From Roseivivax isoporae LMG 25204 (GTDB lineage: Bacteria; Pseudomonadota; Alphaproteobacteria; Rhodobacterales; Rhodobacteraceae), in assembly GCF_000521865.1 (NCBI RefSeq), contig NZ_JAME01000012.1, positions 1 through 64,000 on the forward strand: a stretch of 64,000 bases of DNA, read 5' to 3'. Positions 28,395 through 36,474 of this stretch are shown piece after piece. The stretch's first letter is position 1; the number at the start of each line of letters is the position of its first letter. The position numbers were made by a program, and so were the translations under genes. The notes under the pieces are model-generated. The model ran no database searches and had not been told where the DNA came from. It worked only from the letters and a program-made list of their open reading frames with translations.

Positions 28395-31300
28395 TCACTC
28401 CGCCCCGGGGGGCGGACGGCGGAAGATCTCGCGGAACATGCCGGGTGTGAACACCGAAAGCGGGTTGACCGCAACCTGCGGCTGGCTGCCCGGTCCGCGG
28501 ATCGAGAAGTTGAAGCCGAGAAGCCCCTCGCCCCGCCGGGTCAGGAACGATCCGATCGAGTTCAGCACGTAGATGGGCGACAGCACCCCCTGGAGGTCGA
28601 GCGTGCCGGCCGCGAGGTCGACATAGCCGTCCATCGAGATGCCCATGGACGGCCCCGTGGCGGCCGAGCGGCGCAGCACCACCTGCCGGGGCGTCAGGCG
28701 GAACTCCGCGTCGACCGTCTGGAAATAGATGCCCGGCCCCTCGAGCTGGTCGATGATCCCCACGATGCTGATCGCGTCAAGCAGCGCGCCGATCGCCGGC
28801 GCATCCCGGAGCCGCGCGTCGGTGATCGTCGCGCGTCCCTCGTAGGTGCCCTGCGCGCCCGGGACCGGGTCGAGGTTCAGCACCATCCGCCCGCCCGCGA
28901 CGGTGCGCAGGATGCCCGTCGATTCGAGCACGTTTCCCGCGTCGTCCGAGGCGAGCCGGACCGCCGTGCCGCCGTTCTGCGGCAGGAGCTGTCCCTGCAC
29001 CGAGGCGCTCGTCCCCTGCATCGTCGCGGAGAAGGTGCCGTCGAGCCCGCCCGCCCGCGCCACGAACCGGCCCGAGAAGCCGCGGAGCGAGATGCCCTCC
29101 GAGATCGTCAGCCGGTCGAGCCGCACCGAGATCGGCGTGCCGCCCCCCGCGCCGCCGCTGCCGCCGCCGCCGCCCGCGGACATGCCCCGCAGGTCGAGCG
29201 TGCCGCCGTCCACCTGCACCTCGGGCGCCGCGCCGCCGCGTCCGACGAGCGTCACCGGCGCGTCGAGCCAGTCGCCAACGCGCACGCGGTCGAACGCCAC
29301 GCGGTCGAGCCCGCCGCCCGCCCGCAGCCGCACGTCGCCCGAGGCGCGCAAGCCGCCTGCATCGATCTGCAGCACGTCGACCGCGGGCGTGGCGCCGAGC
29401 CGCCCCGCGACGGTCAGCGCGCCCTGCGTCCCCTGCCCGAGCCGCCAGCCGATCTGCGGCACCGAGAGCCCGAGACCGGCCAGCCGCGAGGTGAGCCGGA
29501 ACCGCGGCGCGCCGTCGGGCGGCAGCGTGAGGTCGAGCGTTCCGGGCCCCGATCCCGACAGGAGGCCGTCGGGCAGCGCGATCCCGAACGTGTCCGCGGC
29601 CGCCTGGGACAGCATCACCTCGCCCTCGACGCGGCTGCCCGCGCTGCTGCCGGCACCGAGCGGCTGGGTCCAGCTGCCCTCGAAGGGCACGCCCGACAGC
29701 GTCGCCCGCCCGCCGACCCGCACACGCTCGTTGGTAACCGACAGGTCCAGCGCCGCGGCCTCGAGCATGCGGCCGGGCACCAGCGCGTCGCTCGACACGT
29801 CCCGCAGCGTGCCCTCGAGCGCGAGCTCCATGTCCTCGAGCGTGACGCCGGGCCCGAGCGGGCGCACCAGCGTACCCGCGACCGACACGTCGGCCTCGGC
29901 GATGTCCACCGGGCGGCCCGCCTTCTGCAGGAGCGACAGCGGCTCCATGTCGAGCAGTGACAGCGCCGCCGTCGCGCGGCCCTTGGCGGCAAGGCGCAGC
30001 TCGCCCGTCGCCGGCTTCTGGCGGGTGTCGGGAATGACGAATTCCGTTCCCGCGATGTCGATGGCGCCCCCTTCGGGCGGAGTCAGCGTGCCCCGGGCCA
30101 CGCTGACCGCCAGCCGGTCGTCGTAGAGCGTGAACTGCCCGGCCGCCCCCTCGGCCGGTGGCAGCGTGTCGGCAAAGCGCACCGCCGCCTCGTGGAAGCG
30201 GAAGTCGAGATAGAGCTGCGGCCGTGTCCCGGGTTCCCGGCGGAGCGAGAAGACCGCGTCCTCCACCCGTCCGCCAAGCACGTTCGACACGAACCAGTCG
30301 CGCGTGCCGGGCGCCAGCGCCGGCGGCCAGTGGGCGGCAACGACCGCCGGGGTGGCGCGTTCGGCGGTCGCGTCGAGCCGCACGTCCCAGCCCTCGCCCG
30401 TGGCCGCCACCGCGCCCGACCCGCGCAGCTCCACCTCAGGATCCTCGACGCGCACGCGCCCGATCTCGACCCGGAACGGGTCGAGCCGCAGCCGGAACTC
30501 GAGCTCGGCCGCGTCGAGCGACAGGGGTTCGGGGAACAGCTCGCCCGGGTTCGCCTCGATCCCCGACAGCGCGAACTGTCCCACCAGCGCCTCGGGCAGC
30601 CCCGCGGCGATCCCCTCCAGCGTCACCCGGCCGCTCGCCTCGGCACGGCCCACGGTGCTTTCGACCGCGATCCGGTCGAAGGTGAGCGCGCCCGCCGCGG
30701 GATCGTAGGAGAAATAGGTCTCCGCGCCGCTGAACCGCACCGGCTGCGCGCCGTCCGTGGGCTGCAGCACGCCCCTGCCGATGCGCAGCGTCGCGTCGAG
30801 CCCGCCGAGCGCGCCCACCTCGTCGGTCCAGCCGCGCAGCGACCCGGCGATGGGCGCGCGCAGCGCGTCGAGCCACACCAGCGCCGGGCTCTGCGAGGCC
30901 AGGTCGCGCGCGTCGAGCCCGTCGAGCGCCACGCCGAAACTGAGCGCCGTCGACCCGATCCGGCTCTCTGCGTCGACGGTCAGCGTGGCGGCCGTGGCCC
31001 CGCCGCCCAGCACCGACACCGACCCGTCGAGGCGAAGCGCGCCGTCGCGCCGCACGATCGCGAGCTGGCCGCCATCGGCAAGCCATTCGCGCCCCGCGAG
31101 GAGGTCGCGGTACCGCACGGTCAGGCCTTCGGCGGCGATCCGGTCGAGGCCCGACAGCCGCGGATCGGCCAGCACCGCGTCGATCCGCGCCAGCACCTCG
31201 GGCAGCGCGGGCGGCGTCTGCCCGCCGCCGAGGATGCCGAGCCCGATGCCGAAGCGGCCCTCGGCGCTCCGCTCGAAGGTCATGAAGGCTCCCGAGGCGC

Positions 31301-31670
31301 GCGCCTCGCGCAGAACGATCTCGCCGCGCAGGAGCGGCAGCGCCTCGGTCGCCACCTCGAGCTGGGACAGGGCCGCGATGGGCGTGCCGTCGGGCGCGCG
31401 CAGGGCGGTGCCGCCGAGCCGCGCCCGCAGCAGCCCCTCGCGCGACACCACCACCTCGATCCGGTCGAAGTCGAGCGTCGCGCCCGGCACGAGGTCGGAC
31501 AGGCGTTCCGCCACCCGCTCGCGCAGCCAGCCCGGCGCCTCGACCGGCGTGCCGACCAGCGCCCAGCCCCCCGCGGCCAGCGCCACGGCGAGCGCGGCCA
31601 CCGCCAGCGCGATGCGCACCGGCCAGCGCCGCCGCCGCGGCGCCCCGTCCTGTCTCTCTTCCGGTTTCAC
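28395..31670 (-). CDS. Large AsmA/YhdP-like inner-membrane-anchored protein
   Basis: A 1091-residue protein with one N-terminal membrane helix (residues about 17-38, [20 protein letters not shown]) and a very long beta-rich periplasmic part built of repeated amphipathic strands. The C-terminal 250 residues, with [40 protein letters not shown] and [19 protein letters not shown], look like the AsmA_2/DUF3971 ending of YhdP-type bridge proteins, thought to move phospholipids between membranes. A Gly-rich linker (about 831-840) interrupts the domain. The start is a GTG at 31670. It is transcribed towards queA. Confidence 0.85.
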   Translation of the reverse strand: MKPEERQDGAPRRRRWPVRIALAVAALAVALAAGGWALVGTPVEAPGWLRERVAERLSDLVPGATLDFDRIEVVVSREGLLRARLGGTALRAPDGTPIAALSQLEVATEALPLLRGEIVLREARASGAFMTFERSAEGRFGIGLGILGGGQTPPALPEVLARIDAVLADPRLSGLDRIAAEGLTVRYRDLLAGREWLADGGQLAIVRRDGALRLDGSVSVLGGGATAATLTVDAESRIGSTALSFGVALDGLDARDLASQSPALVWLDALRAPIAGSLRGWTDEVGALGGLDATLRIGRGVLQPTDGAQPVRFSGAETYFSYDPAAGALTFDRIAVESTVGRAEASGRVTLEGIAAGLPEALVGQFALSGIEANPGELFPEPLSLDAAELEFRLRLDPFRVEIGRVRVEDPEVELRGSGAVAATGEGWDVRLDATAERATPAVVAAHWPPALAPGTRDWFVSNVLGGRVEDAVFSLRREPGTRPQLYLDFRFHEAAVRFADTLPPAEGAAGQFTLYDDRLAVSVARGTLTPPEGGAIDIAGTEFVIPDTRQKPATGELRLAAKGRATAALSLLDMEPLSLLQKAGRPVDIAEADVSVAGTLVRPLGPGVTLEDMELALEGTLRDVSSDALVPGRMLEAAALDLSVTNERVRVGGRATLSGVPFEGSWTQPLGAGSSAGSRVEGEVMLSQAAADTFGIALPDGLLSGSGPGTLDLTLPPDGAPRFRLTSRLAGLGLSVPQIGWRLGQGTQGALTVAGRLGATPAVDVLQIDAGGLRASGDVRLRAGGGLDRVAFDRVRVGDWLDAPVTLVGRGGAAPEVQVDGGTLDLRGMSAGGGGGSGGAGGGTPISVRLDRLTISEGISLRGFSGRFVARAGGLDGTFSATMQGTSASVQGQLLPQNGGTAVRLASDDAGNVLESTGILRTVAGGRMVLNLDPVPGAQGTYEGRATITDARLRDAPAIGALLDAISIVGIIDQLEGPGIYFQTVDAEFRLTPRQVVLRRSAATGPSMGISMDGYVDLAAGTLDLQGVLSPIYVLNSIGSFLTRRGEGLLGFNFSIRGPGSQPQVAVNPLSVFTPGMFREIFRRPPPGAE

Positions 31671-31777
31671 TGGATGCGCGGCCCCGCTGCATTATCCTGT
31701 GTCCCCGCATTATGGAGCGCCGGCGCGGCGAAGGCCACGGGCGACCGGCGCTCCGACCACACCAGGGAGCCCCTCAC

Positions 31778-32239
31778 ATGCTGGATATTGCCGATACCGC
31801 CCCCGATTTCACGCTACCTTCGACCGGCGGCGCAGATGTCACGCTGTCCGACCTGAAACCCTCGAAGGTCGTGCTGTTCTTCTACCCGCGCGACGACACC
31901 TCGGGCTGCACCAAGGAGAACGAGGCGTTCTCGTCGCTGCTCGGGGAATTCGAGGCCGCGGGCGTGAAGGTCTACGGCATCTCGAAGGACAGCCTCGAGA
32001 GCCACGAGAAGTTCATGGCAAAGAAGTCGCTCACCGTGCCGCTCCTGTCCGACGAGAATTCAGACGTCTGCGAGCGCTACGGCGTGTGGAAGGAGAAATC
32101 CATGTACGGCAAGAAGTTCATGGGGATCGAACGCGCCACCGTCCTGATCGACGGCGAGGGCCGCATCGCGCGGGTCTGGCCCAAGGTGAAGGTCCCCGGC
32201 CATGCCGAGGAGGTGCTCGAGGCCGCCAAAGCGCTCTGA
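31778..32239 (+). CDS. bcp: Thioredoxin-dependent peroxiredoxin, Bcp type
   Basis: A 153-residue peroxiredoxin. The peroxidatic cysteine is Cys44 in YPRDDTSGCTKENEAF, within the Pxxx(T/S)xxC frame of the family. The resolving cysteine that E. coli Bcp has five residues later is absent (Asn-Glu-Ala instead), so this is a 1-Cys form or uses the Cys in SDVCERYGVW. The start has AGGGAG 10 bases upstream. It is divergent from the AsmA-like gene and followed by a DUF455 gene 81 bases later. Confidence 0.93.
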   Translation: MLDIADTAPDFTLPSTGGADVTLSDLKPSKVVLFFYPRDDTSGCTKENEAFSSLLGEFEAAGVKVYGISKDSLESHEKFMAKKSLTVPLLSDENSDVCERYGVWKEKSMYGKKFMGIERATVLIDGEGRIARVWPKVKVPGHAEEVLEAAKAL

Positions 32240-32320
32240 GCCCCCCGCACCGGCCGCACTGGCCCGCGGCGGCGGCCTCTGGCAGGAGGGACAGGACAGG
32301 TTCCCCACGGAGGCCCCGCC

Positions 32321-33133
32321 ATGACCCTCACCCTTACCGAGATGGCCGTCGAGGTGCTGACCACCGCCGACGGCCGCGAGAAGACGGCGAAGTCGCGCGC
32401 CTTTGCGGCCGAGTGGGCCGCGTCGCGCGCGGCCGGCGACGCCCTGCCGCTTGGCGAGGCGACCCCGCCGCTCCGGCCGTCGCGGCCCGACCGCCCCAAG
32501 CTTCTCGACCCCCGCGAGGTCCCGCGCCGCCGCCCGGGATCGCCACAGGGACGCATCGCGCTCCTGCACGCGGTCGCGCATATCGAGCTCAACGCCGTCG
32601 ATCTGCACTGGGACATCGTCGCGCGGTTCGCGCACGTGCCCCTGCCCGCAGGGTTCTACGACGACTGGGTCCGGGCGGCCGACGAGGAATCGAAGCATTT
32701 CGGCCTGATGTGCGAATGTCTCGAGGAACTGGGCAGCCATTACGGCGCGCTGCCCGCCCATGCCGGCATGTGGCGCGCTGCCGAGGACACCGCCGACGAC
32801 CTCTTCGGCCGGCTGGCGGTCGTTCCCATGGTGCTCGAGGCACGCGGGCTCGACGTCACGCCCGGGATGATCGACATCTTCCGCAAGGCCGGCGCCGACA
32901 GTGCCGTCGCGGCGCTCGAAACCATCTATGCCGAGGAGGTGGGCCACGTCGCCTACGGGTCGAAATGGTACCATTTCCTCTGTGGCCGCCACGATGTGGA
33001 CCCGACGCCACACTTCCACACCCTCGTCCGCAAATACTTCCACGGGGCATTGAAGCCGCCCTTCAACGAGGAGAAGCGTGCAGAGGCGGGACTGCCGCCG
33101 GACTTCTACTGGCCCCTGGTCGACTCTCGCTAA
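32321..33133 (+). CDS. DUF455 ferritin-like protein
   Basis: A 270-residue soluble helical protein of DUF455, a ferritin-like group related to MiaE-type diiron proteins. Candidate iron ligands are spread as in a four-helix bundle: HAVAHIELNAVDLHWD (near 83-98), AADEESKHFG, the Glu of VLEARGLDV and IYAEEVGHVAYG (near 203). Function unknown; oxidoreduction of a small molecule or tRNA base is known for relatives. The ATG has GGAGG 9 bases upstream. It may be co-transcribed with bcp. Confidence 0.85.
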   Translation: MTLTLTEMAVEVLTTADGREKTAKSRAFAAEWAASRAAGDALPLGEATPPLRPSRPDRPKLLDPREVPRRRPGSPQGRIALLHAVAHIELNAVDLHWDIVARFAHVPLPAGFYDDWVRAADEESKHFGLMCECLEELGSHYGALPAHAGMWRAAEDTADDLFGRLAVVPMVLEARGLDVTPGMIDIFRKAGADSAVAALETIYAEEVGHVAYGSKWYHFLCGRHDVDPTPHFHTLVRKYFHGALKPPFNEEKRAEAGLPPDFYWPLVDSR

Positions 33134-33145
33134 GGTTGCAGAGCC

Positions 33146-33181
33146 GCGCGCAAGATCGGCGGATTTTCGCCGGTTGCGCGC
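33146..33181 (+). terminator. Stem-loop after the DUF455 gene
   Basis: Outer arms GCGCGCAA and TTGCGCGC enclose an inner stem CGGCG/CGCCG with an ATTTT-containing loop, 13 bases after the stop codon. A T-run appears only later (CTTTTCC near 33192), so the call as a terminator is moderate. Confidence 0.45.
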
Positions 33182-33313
33182 GATTCCGCGCCGCTTTTCC
33201 CCGCATCCGCCCGAAATCGTTGCGACCGAGCCGATGTCTGGCTAATGCCTTGCCCCAAGGTGCCGCCGGGGGAACGCGAGCGCCGGAATTGGGTCGGGAA
33301 GAGGGACGGACAG

Positions 33314-34621
33314 GTGAGAACGCGGTTCGCGATCAAGACACATGCGCTGCTCGAGCGCGTATTCCCCGAACGCAGACTCTTCCTCAGATCCGACAGTGAT
33401 ACCAGGTTCATACGGCTCCGGTCCGGCACGCAGGCGCTCGCCGCGGGCGGCGCCACGGTGGTGGTCGGATGGACCATCGTCGCCACCGCGATCCTGCTCA
33501 TGGATTCAATCGGCGCGGGATCCTACCGCGAACAGGCACAACGCGACCAGGTCACCTACCAGCAGCGGCTGAACGCGCTGGCCCAGGAACGCGACGCCCG
33601 TGCCGCCGAGGCCCGCGCCGCGCAGGAGCGCTTCAACTCGGCGCTCGCGCAGGTATCGGTCATGCAGTCCCAGCTCCTCGAGACCGAGGCGCGCCGGCGC
33701 GAGCTCGAGACCGGCCTCGACGTGGTGCAGGCGACACTCGGCAACACGATGAAGGAACGCGAGACGTTCCGAAACCAGTACGCCACGCTGCGCAAGGACC
33801 TCGAGGACGGAGGCGCCACGCTCAGCGCCGAGGGCGACGACGGCACCGTCGATTTCCTGACCGCGGCCCTCGCCAAGACCGCCGAGGAGCGCGACCAGGT
33901 GGTGGCCGACGCCCAGGACGCGCTGATGCGCGCCGACGAGATGGCGACCGAGATCCGCCTGATGGAAGAGAAGAACGACCTGATCTTCCGCCAGCTCGAG
34001 GAGGCGATGACCGTCTCGGTCAAGCCGCTCGACAAGATGTTCGAGGCAGCCGGCATGGATCCCGACCGGATCCTCGACCAGGTGCGCCGCGGCTATTCCG
34101 GCCAGGGCGGCCCGCTCACGCCGTTATCCTTCTCGACGCGCGGCGAGGATCTCGGCGCCGATGCGAGCCGCGCCAACGGCATCCTGAACCAGATGGACCG
34201 GCTGAACCTCTACCGGATCGCCGCGCAGAAGGCCCCCTTCGCCTCGCCGCTGAAGGATCCGTTCCGCTTCACCTCCGGGTTCGGCTACCGCTGGGGCCGC
34301 CTGCACGCGGGCACCGATTTCGCCGCGCCGCACGGCACCGCGATCTACGCGACCGCCGACGGCGTCGTCACCCACTCGGGCTGGATGTCGGGCTACGGGC
34401 GCCTCGTGAAGATCCAGCACGATTTCGGGATCGAAACCCGATACGCCCACAACTCCAAACTCCTCGTGGAAGTCGGCCAAAGGGTCTCGCGCGGCCAGCA
34501 GATTGCTGCTATGGGAAACACCGGACGTTCGACCGGCACACACCTCCATTACGAGGTCCGTGTCGGCGGGAAAGCCGTCAATCCCATGACCTACATCAAG
34601 GCTGCAAACGATGTTTTCTAA
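33314..34621 (+). CDS. M23 family metallopeptidase with coiled-coil region
   Basis: A 435-residue cell-wall endopeptidase. One membrane helix lies near 38-62 (ATVVVGWTIVATAILLMDSI), then a long coiled coil about 75-230 rich in Gln/Glu/Arg, and the M23 LytM domain at about 320-430. The zinc ligands are in GRLHAGTDFAAPHG (HxxxD) and GTHLHYEVRVGG (HxH). The start is a GTG at 33314 with AGGGACGG upstream. It overlaps the bactofilin gene by 11 bases; the same pair occurs in many bacteria where bactofilin positions the peptidase to shape the wall. Confidence 0.92.
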   Translation: MRTRFAIKTHALLERVFPERRLFLRSDSDTRFIRLRSGTQALAAGGATVVVGWTIVATAILLMDSIGAGSYREQAQRDQVTYQQRLNALAQERDARAAEARAAQERFNSALAQVSVMQSQLLETEARRRELETGLDVVQATLGNTMKERETFRNQYATLRKDLEDGGATLSAEGDDGTVDFLTAALAKTAEERDQVVADAQDALMRADEMATEIRLMEEKNDLIFRQLEEAMTVSVKPLDKMFEAAGMDPDRILDQVRRGYSGQGGPLTPLSFSTRGEDLGADASRANGILNQMDRLNLYRIAAQKAPFASPLKDPFRFTSGFGYRWGRLHAGTDFAAPHGTAIYATADGVVTHSGWMSGYGRLVKIQHDFGIETRYAHNSKLLVEVGQRVSRGQQIAAMGNTGRSTGTHLHYEVRVGGKAVNPMTYIKAANDVF

Positions 34622-35153
34622 GAGCAAGATCAACGACCCGGCGCCCAAGGCGGAGGAGTCGAAACCGGCAGCTCCGGAAACCGCGCCGCGTCAGTCATCC
34701 GACTTCAAGCCGTCCGCCCCGAAGGCGAAGCCCCCCGCGTCGGTGCTGTCGAGCGATCTGCACATCACCGGAAACGTCAAGACCACCGGCGACATCCAGG
34801 TCGAGGGGACGGTCGAGGGCGACATCCGCGCGCACCTGCTGACCGTCGGCGAGAGCGCGACCATCAAGGGCGAGGTCATTGCCGACGACGTCGTGGTGAA
34901 CGGCCGCATCGTGGGCCGCGTGCGCGGCCTGAAGGTCCGCCTGACCGCCACCGCGCGTGTCGAGGGCGACATCATCCACAAGACCATCGCCATCGAGAGC
35001 GGCGCTCATTTCGAAGGCTCCGTGCAGCGCCAGGACGATCCGCTCTCCGCGCGCGGCAAGGGTGGCCAGCCGGCTCCGCAGCCCGGCAGCCACCAGTCGC
35101 AGCCGCAGGCCCAGCCGCAGCAGCGTCCCGCCGCCGCGTCGTCGGACAGCTGA
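34611..35153 (+). CDS. Bactofilin (polymer-forming cytoskeletal protein)
   Basis: A 180-residue bactofilin. Residues 44-140 hold the beta-helix core with regularly spaced Gly/Val strands (DLHITGNVKTTGDIQVEGTV, EGDIRAHLLTVGESATIKGE and VIADDVVVNGRIVGRVRGLK). The N-terminus (1-43) is Pro/Lys-rich and the C-terminus Gln/Pro-rich, both probably disordered. Bactofilins form filaments without nucleotides. The ATG lies inside the end of the M23 peptidase gene, so the two are translationally coupled. A clear terminator follows. Confidence 0.95.
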   Translation: MFSKSKINDPAPKAEESKPAAPETAPRQSSDFKPSAPKAKPPASVLSSDLHITGNVKTTGDIQVEGTVEGDIRAHLLTVGESATIKGEVIADDVVVNGRIVGRVRGLKVRLTATARVEGDIIHKTIAIESGAHFEGSVQRQDDPLSARGKGGQPAPQPGSHQSQPQAQPQQRPAAASSDS

Positions 35154-35183
35154 CCTCCCGGCGATCCGGACGCCACGAACGCC

Positions 35184-35208
35184 AAGGCCGCCGGTCCCGG
35201 CGGCCTTT
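35184..35208 (+). terminator. Rho-independent terminator of the M23-bactofilin operon
   Basis: AAGGCCGCCGG pairs with CCGGCGGCCTTT, a stem of 9 GC pairs extended by A-T pairs, starting 31 bases after the bactofilin stop. Confidence 0.8.
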
Positions 35209-35237
35209 CGCGTTTCCATGGGCGGGATCGGTGCGCC

Positions 35238-35822
35238 TCAGGCCTCGAGCTCGGCGTCCCAGTAGAGGAAGTCGATCCAGCTGTCGTGCAGGTGGTTCGG
35301 AGGGAACTTGCGCCCCATGTTGCGCAGCTCCTCGGCGCCCGGCTGGCGCGGCGGCTTGCGCAGGCTGAGGCCGGACCGCTTGAGCGACTTGGAGCCCTTG
35401 CGCAGGTTGCACGGCGCGCAGGCGGCGACGACGTTCTCCCAGCTCGTGATCCCGCCCGCAGAGCGCGGCACCACGTGGTCGAAGGTCAGGTCGGCTTTCG
35501 ATCCGCAGTACTGGCAGCGGAATTCGTCCCTCAGAAAAAGATTGAAGCGCGTGAAGGCCACGCGCTTCTGGGGTTTGACGAAATCCTTGAGCACCACCAC
35601 GCTCGGTATCCGGAGCGTCATCGAGGGGCTTCGGACCACCTCGTCGTATTCGGCGATGATGTCGACCCTGTCGAGGAAGGCCGCCTTCACCGCTTCCTGC
35701 CAGGGCCAGAGTGAGAGCGGATAATACGACAGCGGCCGGTAATCCGCGTTGAGCACCAGTGCCGGGTTCTGCCTCAAGGCCCCCGGCTCCCGCACGAAGG
35801 CGGTCCTGAAATCCCCGTCCAT
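35238..35822 (-). CDS. HNH endonuclease
   Basis: A 194-residue HNH nuclease of the McrA-like type. The zinc knuckle cysteines are in CQYCG (near 100-104) and CAPCN (near 137), and the catalytic core is LTFDHVVPRSAGGITSWENV with the His of FDHV. The N-terminal part (LVLNADYRPLSYYPLSLWPW) is typical of a widespread chromosomal HNH family that is not part of a restriction system; its biological role is unknown. It is convergent with bactofilin and has a recognisable promoter upstream at 35898. Confidence 0.9.
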   Translation of the reverse strand: MDGDFRTAFVREPGALRQNPALVLNADYRPLSYYPLSLWPWQEAVKAAFLDRVDIIAEYDEVVRSPSMTLRIPSVVVLKDFVKPQKRVAFTRFNLFLRDEFRCQYCGSKADLTFDHVVPRSAGGITSWENVVAACAPCNLRKGSKSLKRSGLSLRKPPRQPGAEELRNMGRKFPPNHLHDSWIDFLYWDAELEA

Positions 35823-35897
35823 GAGCGACTCGTCTCCCGGCCTGCCTGCCCGTCCTCCGAAGCATCAGGACGGGACACCCCGCCCCAGCCTCATCTC

Positions 35898-35925
35898 ACT
35901 ATATATCGCGGAACCCTTTGATCAA
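35898..35925 (-). promoter_or_regulatory. Promoter candidate of the HNH gene
   Basis: On the minus strand TTGATC (35925-35920) and TATAGT (35903-35898) are 16 bases apart, in a rare AT-rich patch, with the -10 about 75 bases before the ATG. Confidence 0.45.
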
Positions 35926-36026
35926 GCCCCGCAATATGCGGTGTCTACCAAGGCAATATCGGGCGTTTGCAACATGGGCATGACGCGCCCCGTGACGCAT
36001 GCTGCGCGCGCTGGTAGGCTCGGCGG

Positions 36027-36446
36027 ATGACCACGACACCCCCTCCCCCGACCCACGTCCTCGAGGCCGCGCTCTATGCCGACGACCTCGACGCGGCGGA
36101 AGCGTTCTATTCCGGCATCCTCGGGCTCGAGGTCATCGTGCGGGTGACGGGACGGCACGTCTTCTTCCGCTGCGGCACCGGCGTGATCCTCGTGTTCGAC
36201 CCGGCCGCGACCGAGACGCCCACGACGAACCCCGACCTGCCCGTGCCGCCTCACGGCGCGCGCGGCCCGGGCCATGCCTGTCTCGCCGCGGACGGCGCCG
36301 CGCTCGACGCCTGGCGCGTGCATCTCGAGGCATCTGGCATCGGGATCGAGGCCGATTTCCGGTGGCCGAACGGGGCGCGGTCGATCTATGTCCGCGATCC
36401 CGCCGGCAACTCGCTCGAATTCGCCGAGCCGAAGCTCTGGGGCTGA
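36027..36446 (+). CDS. VOC (glyoxalase/bleomycin-resistance fold) family protein
   Basis: A 139-residue protein of one VOC module pair. The first half has VLEAALYADDLDAAEAFYSG (helix after the opening strand) and a second beta strand set GHACLAADGAALDAWRVHLE, ending in RSIYVRDPAGNSLEFAEPKL, which is the standard closing motif with a metal-ligand Glu. Metal ligands could be the His in THVLEA, His of GHACL and the final Glu. Substrate unknown. Flanked by convergent PBP1A. Confidence 0.88.
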   Translation: MTTTPPPPTHVLEAALYADDLDAAEAFYSGILGLEVIVRVTGRHVFFRCGTGVILVFDPAATETPTTNPDLPVPPHGARGPGHACLAADGAALDAWRVHLEASGIGIEADFRWPNGARSIYVRDPAGNSLEFAEPKLWG

Positions 36447-36474
36447 GGCACAGCCGCCTCCGCCCCGCGGCCGA

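Noticed and set aside
29140-29190. GC trinucleotide run in the AsmA-like gene
   Set aside because: It encodes a Gly/Ser linker inside a continuous frame and is not a regulatory repeat.
33245-33313. Upstream extension of the M23 peptidase
   Set aside because: The 23 residues are charged and lack a ribosome binding site; the GTG at 33314 has AGGGACGG upstream.
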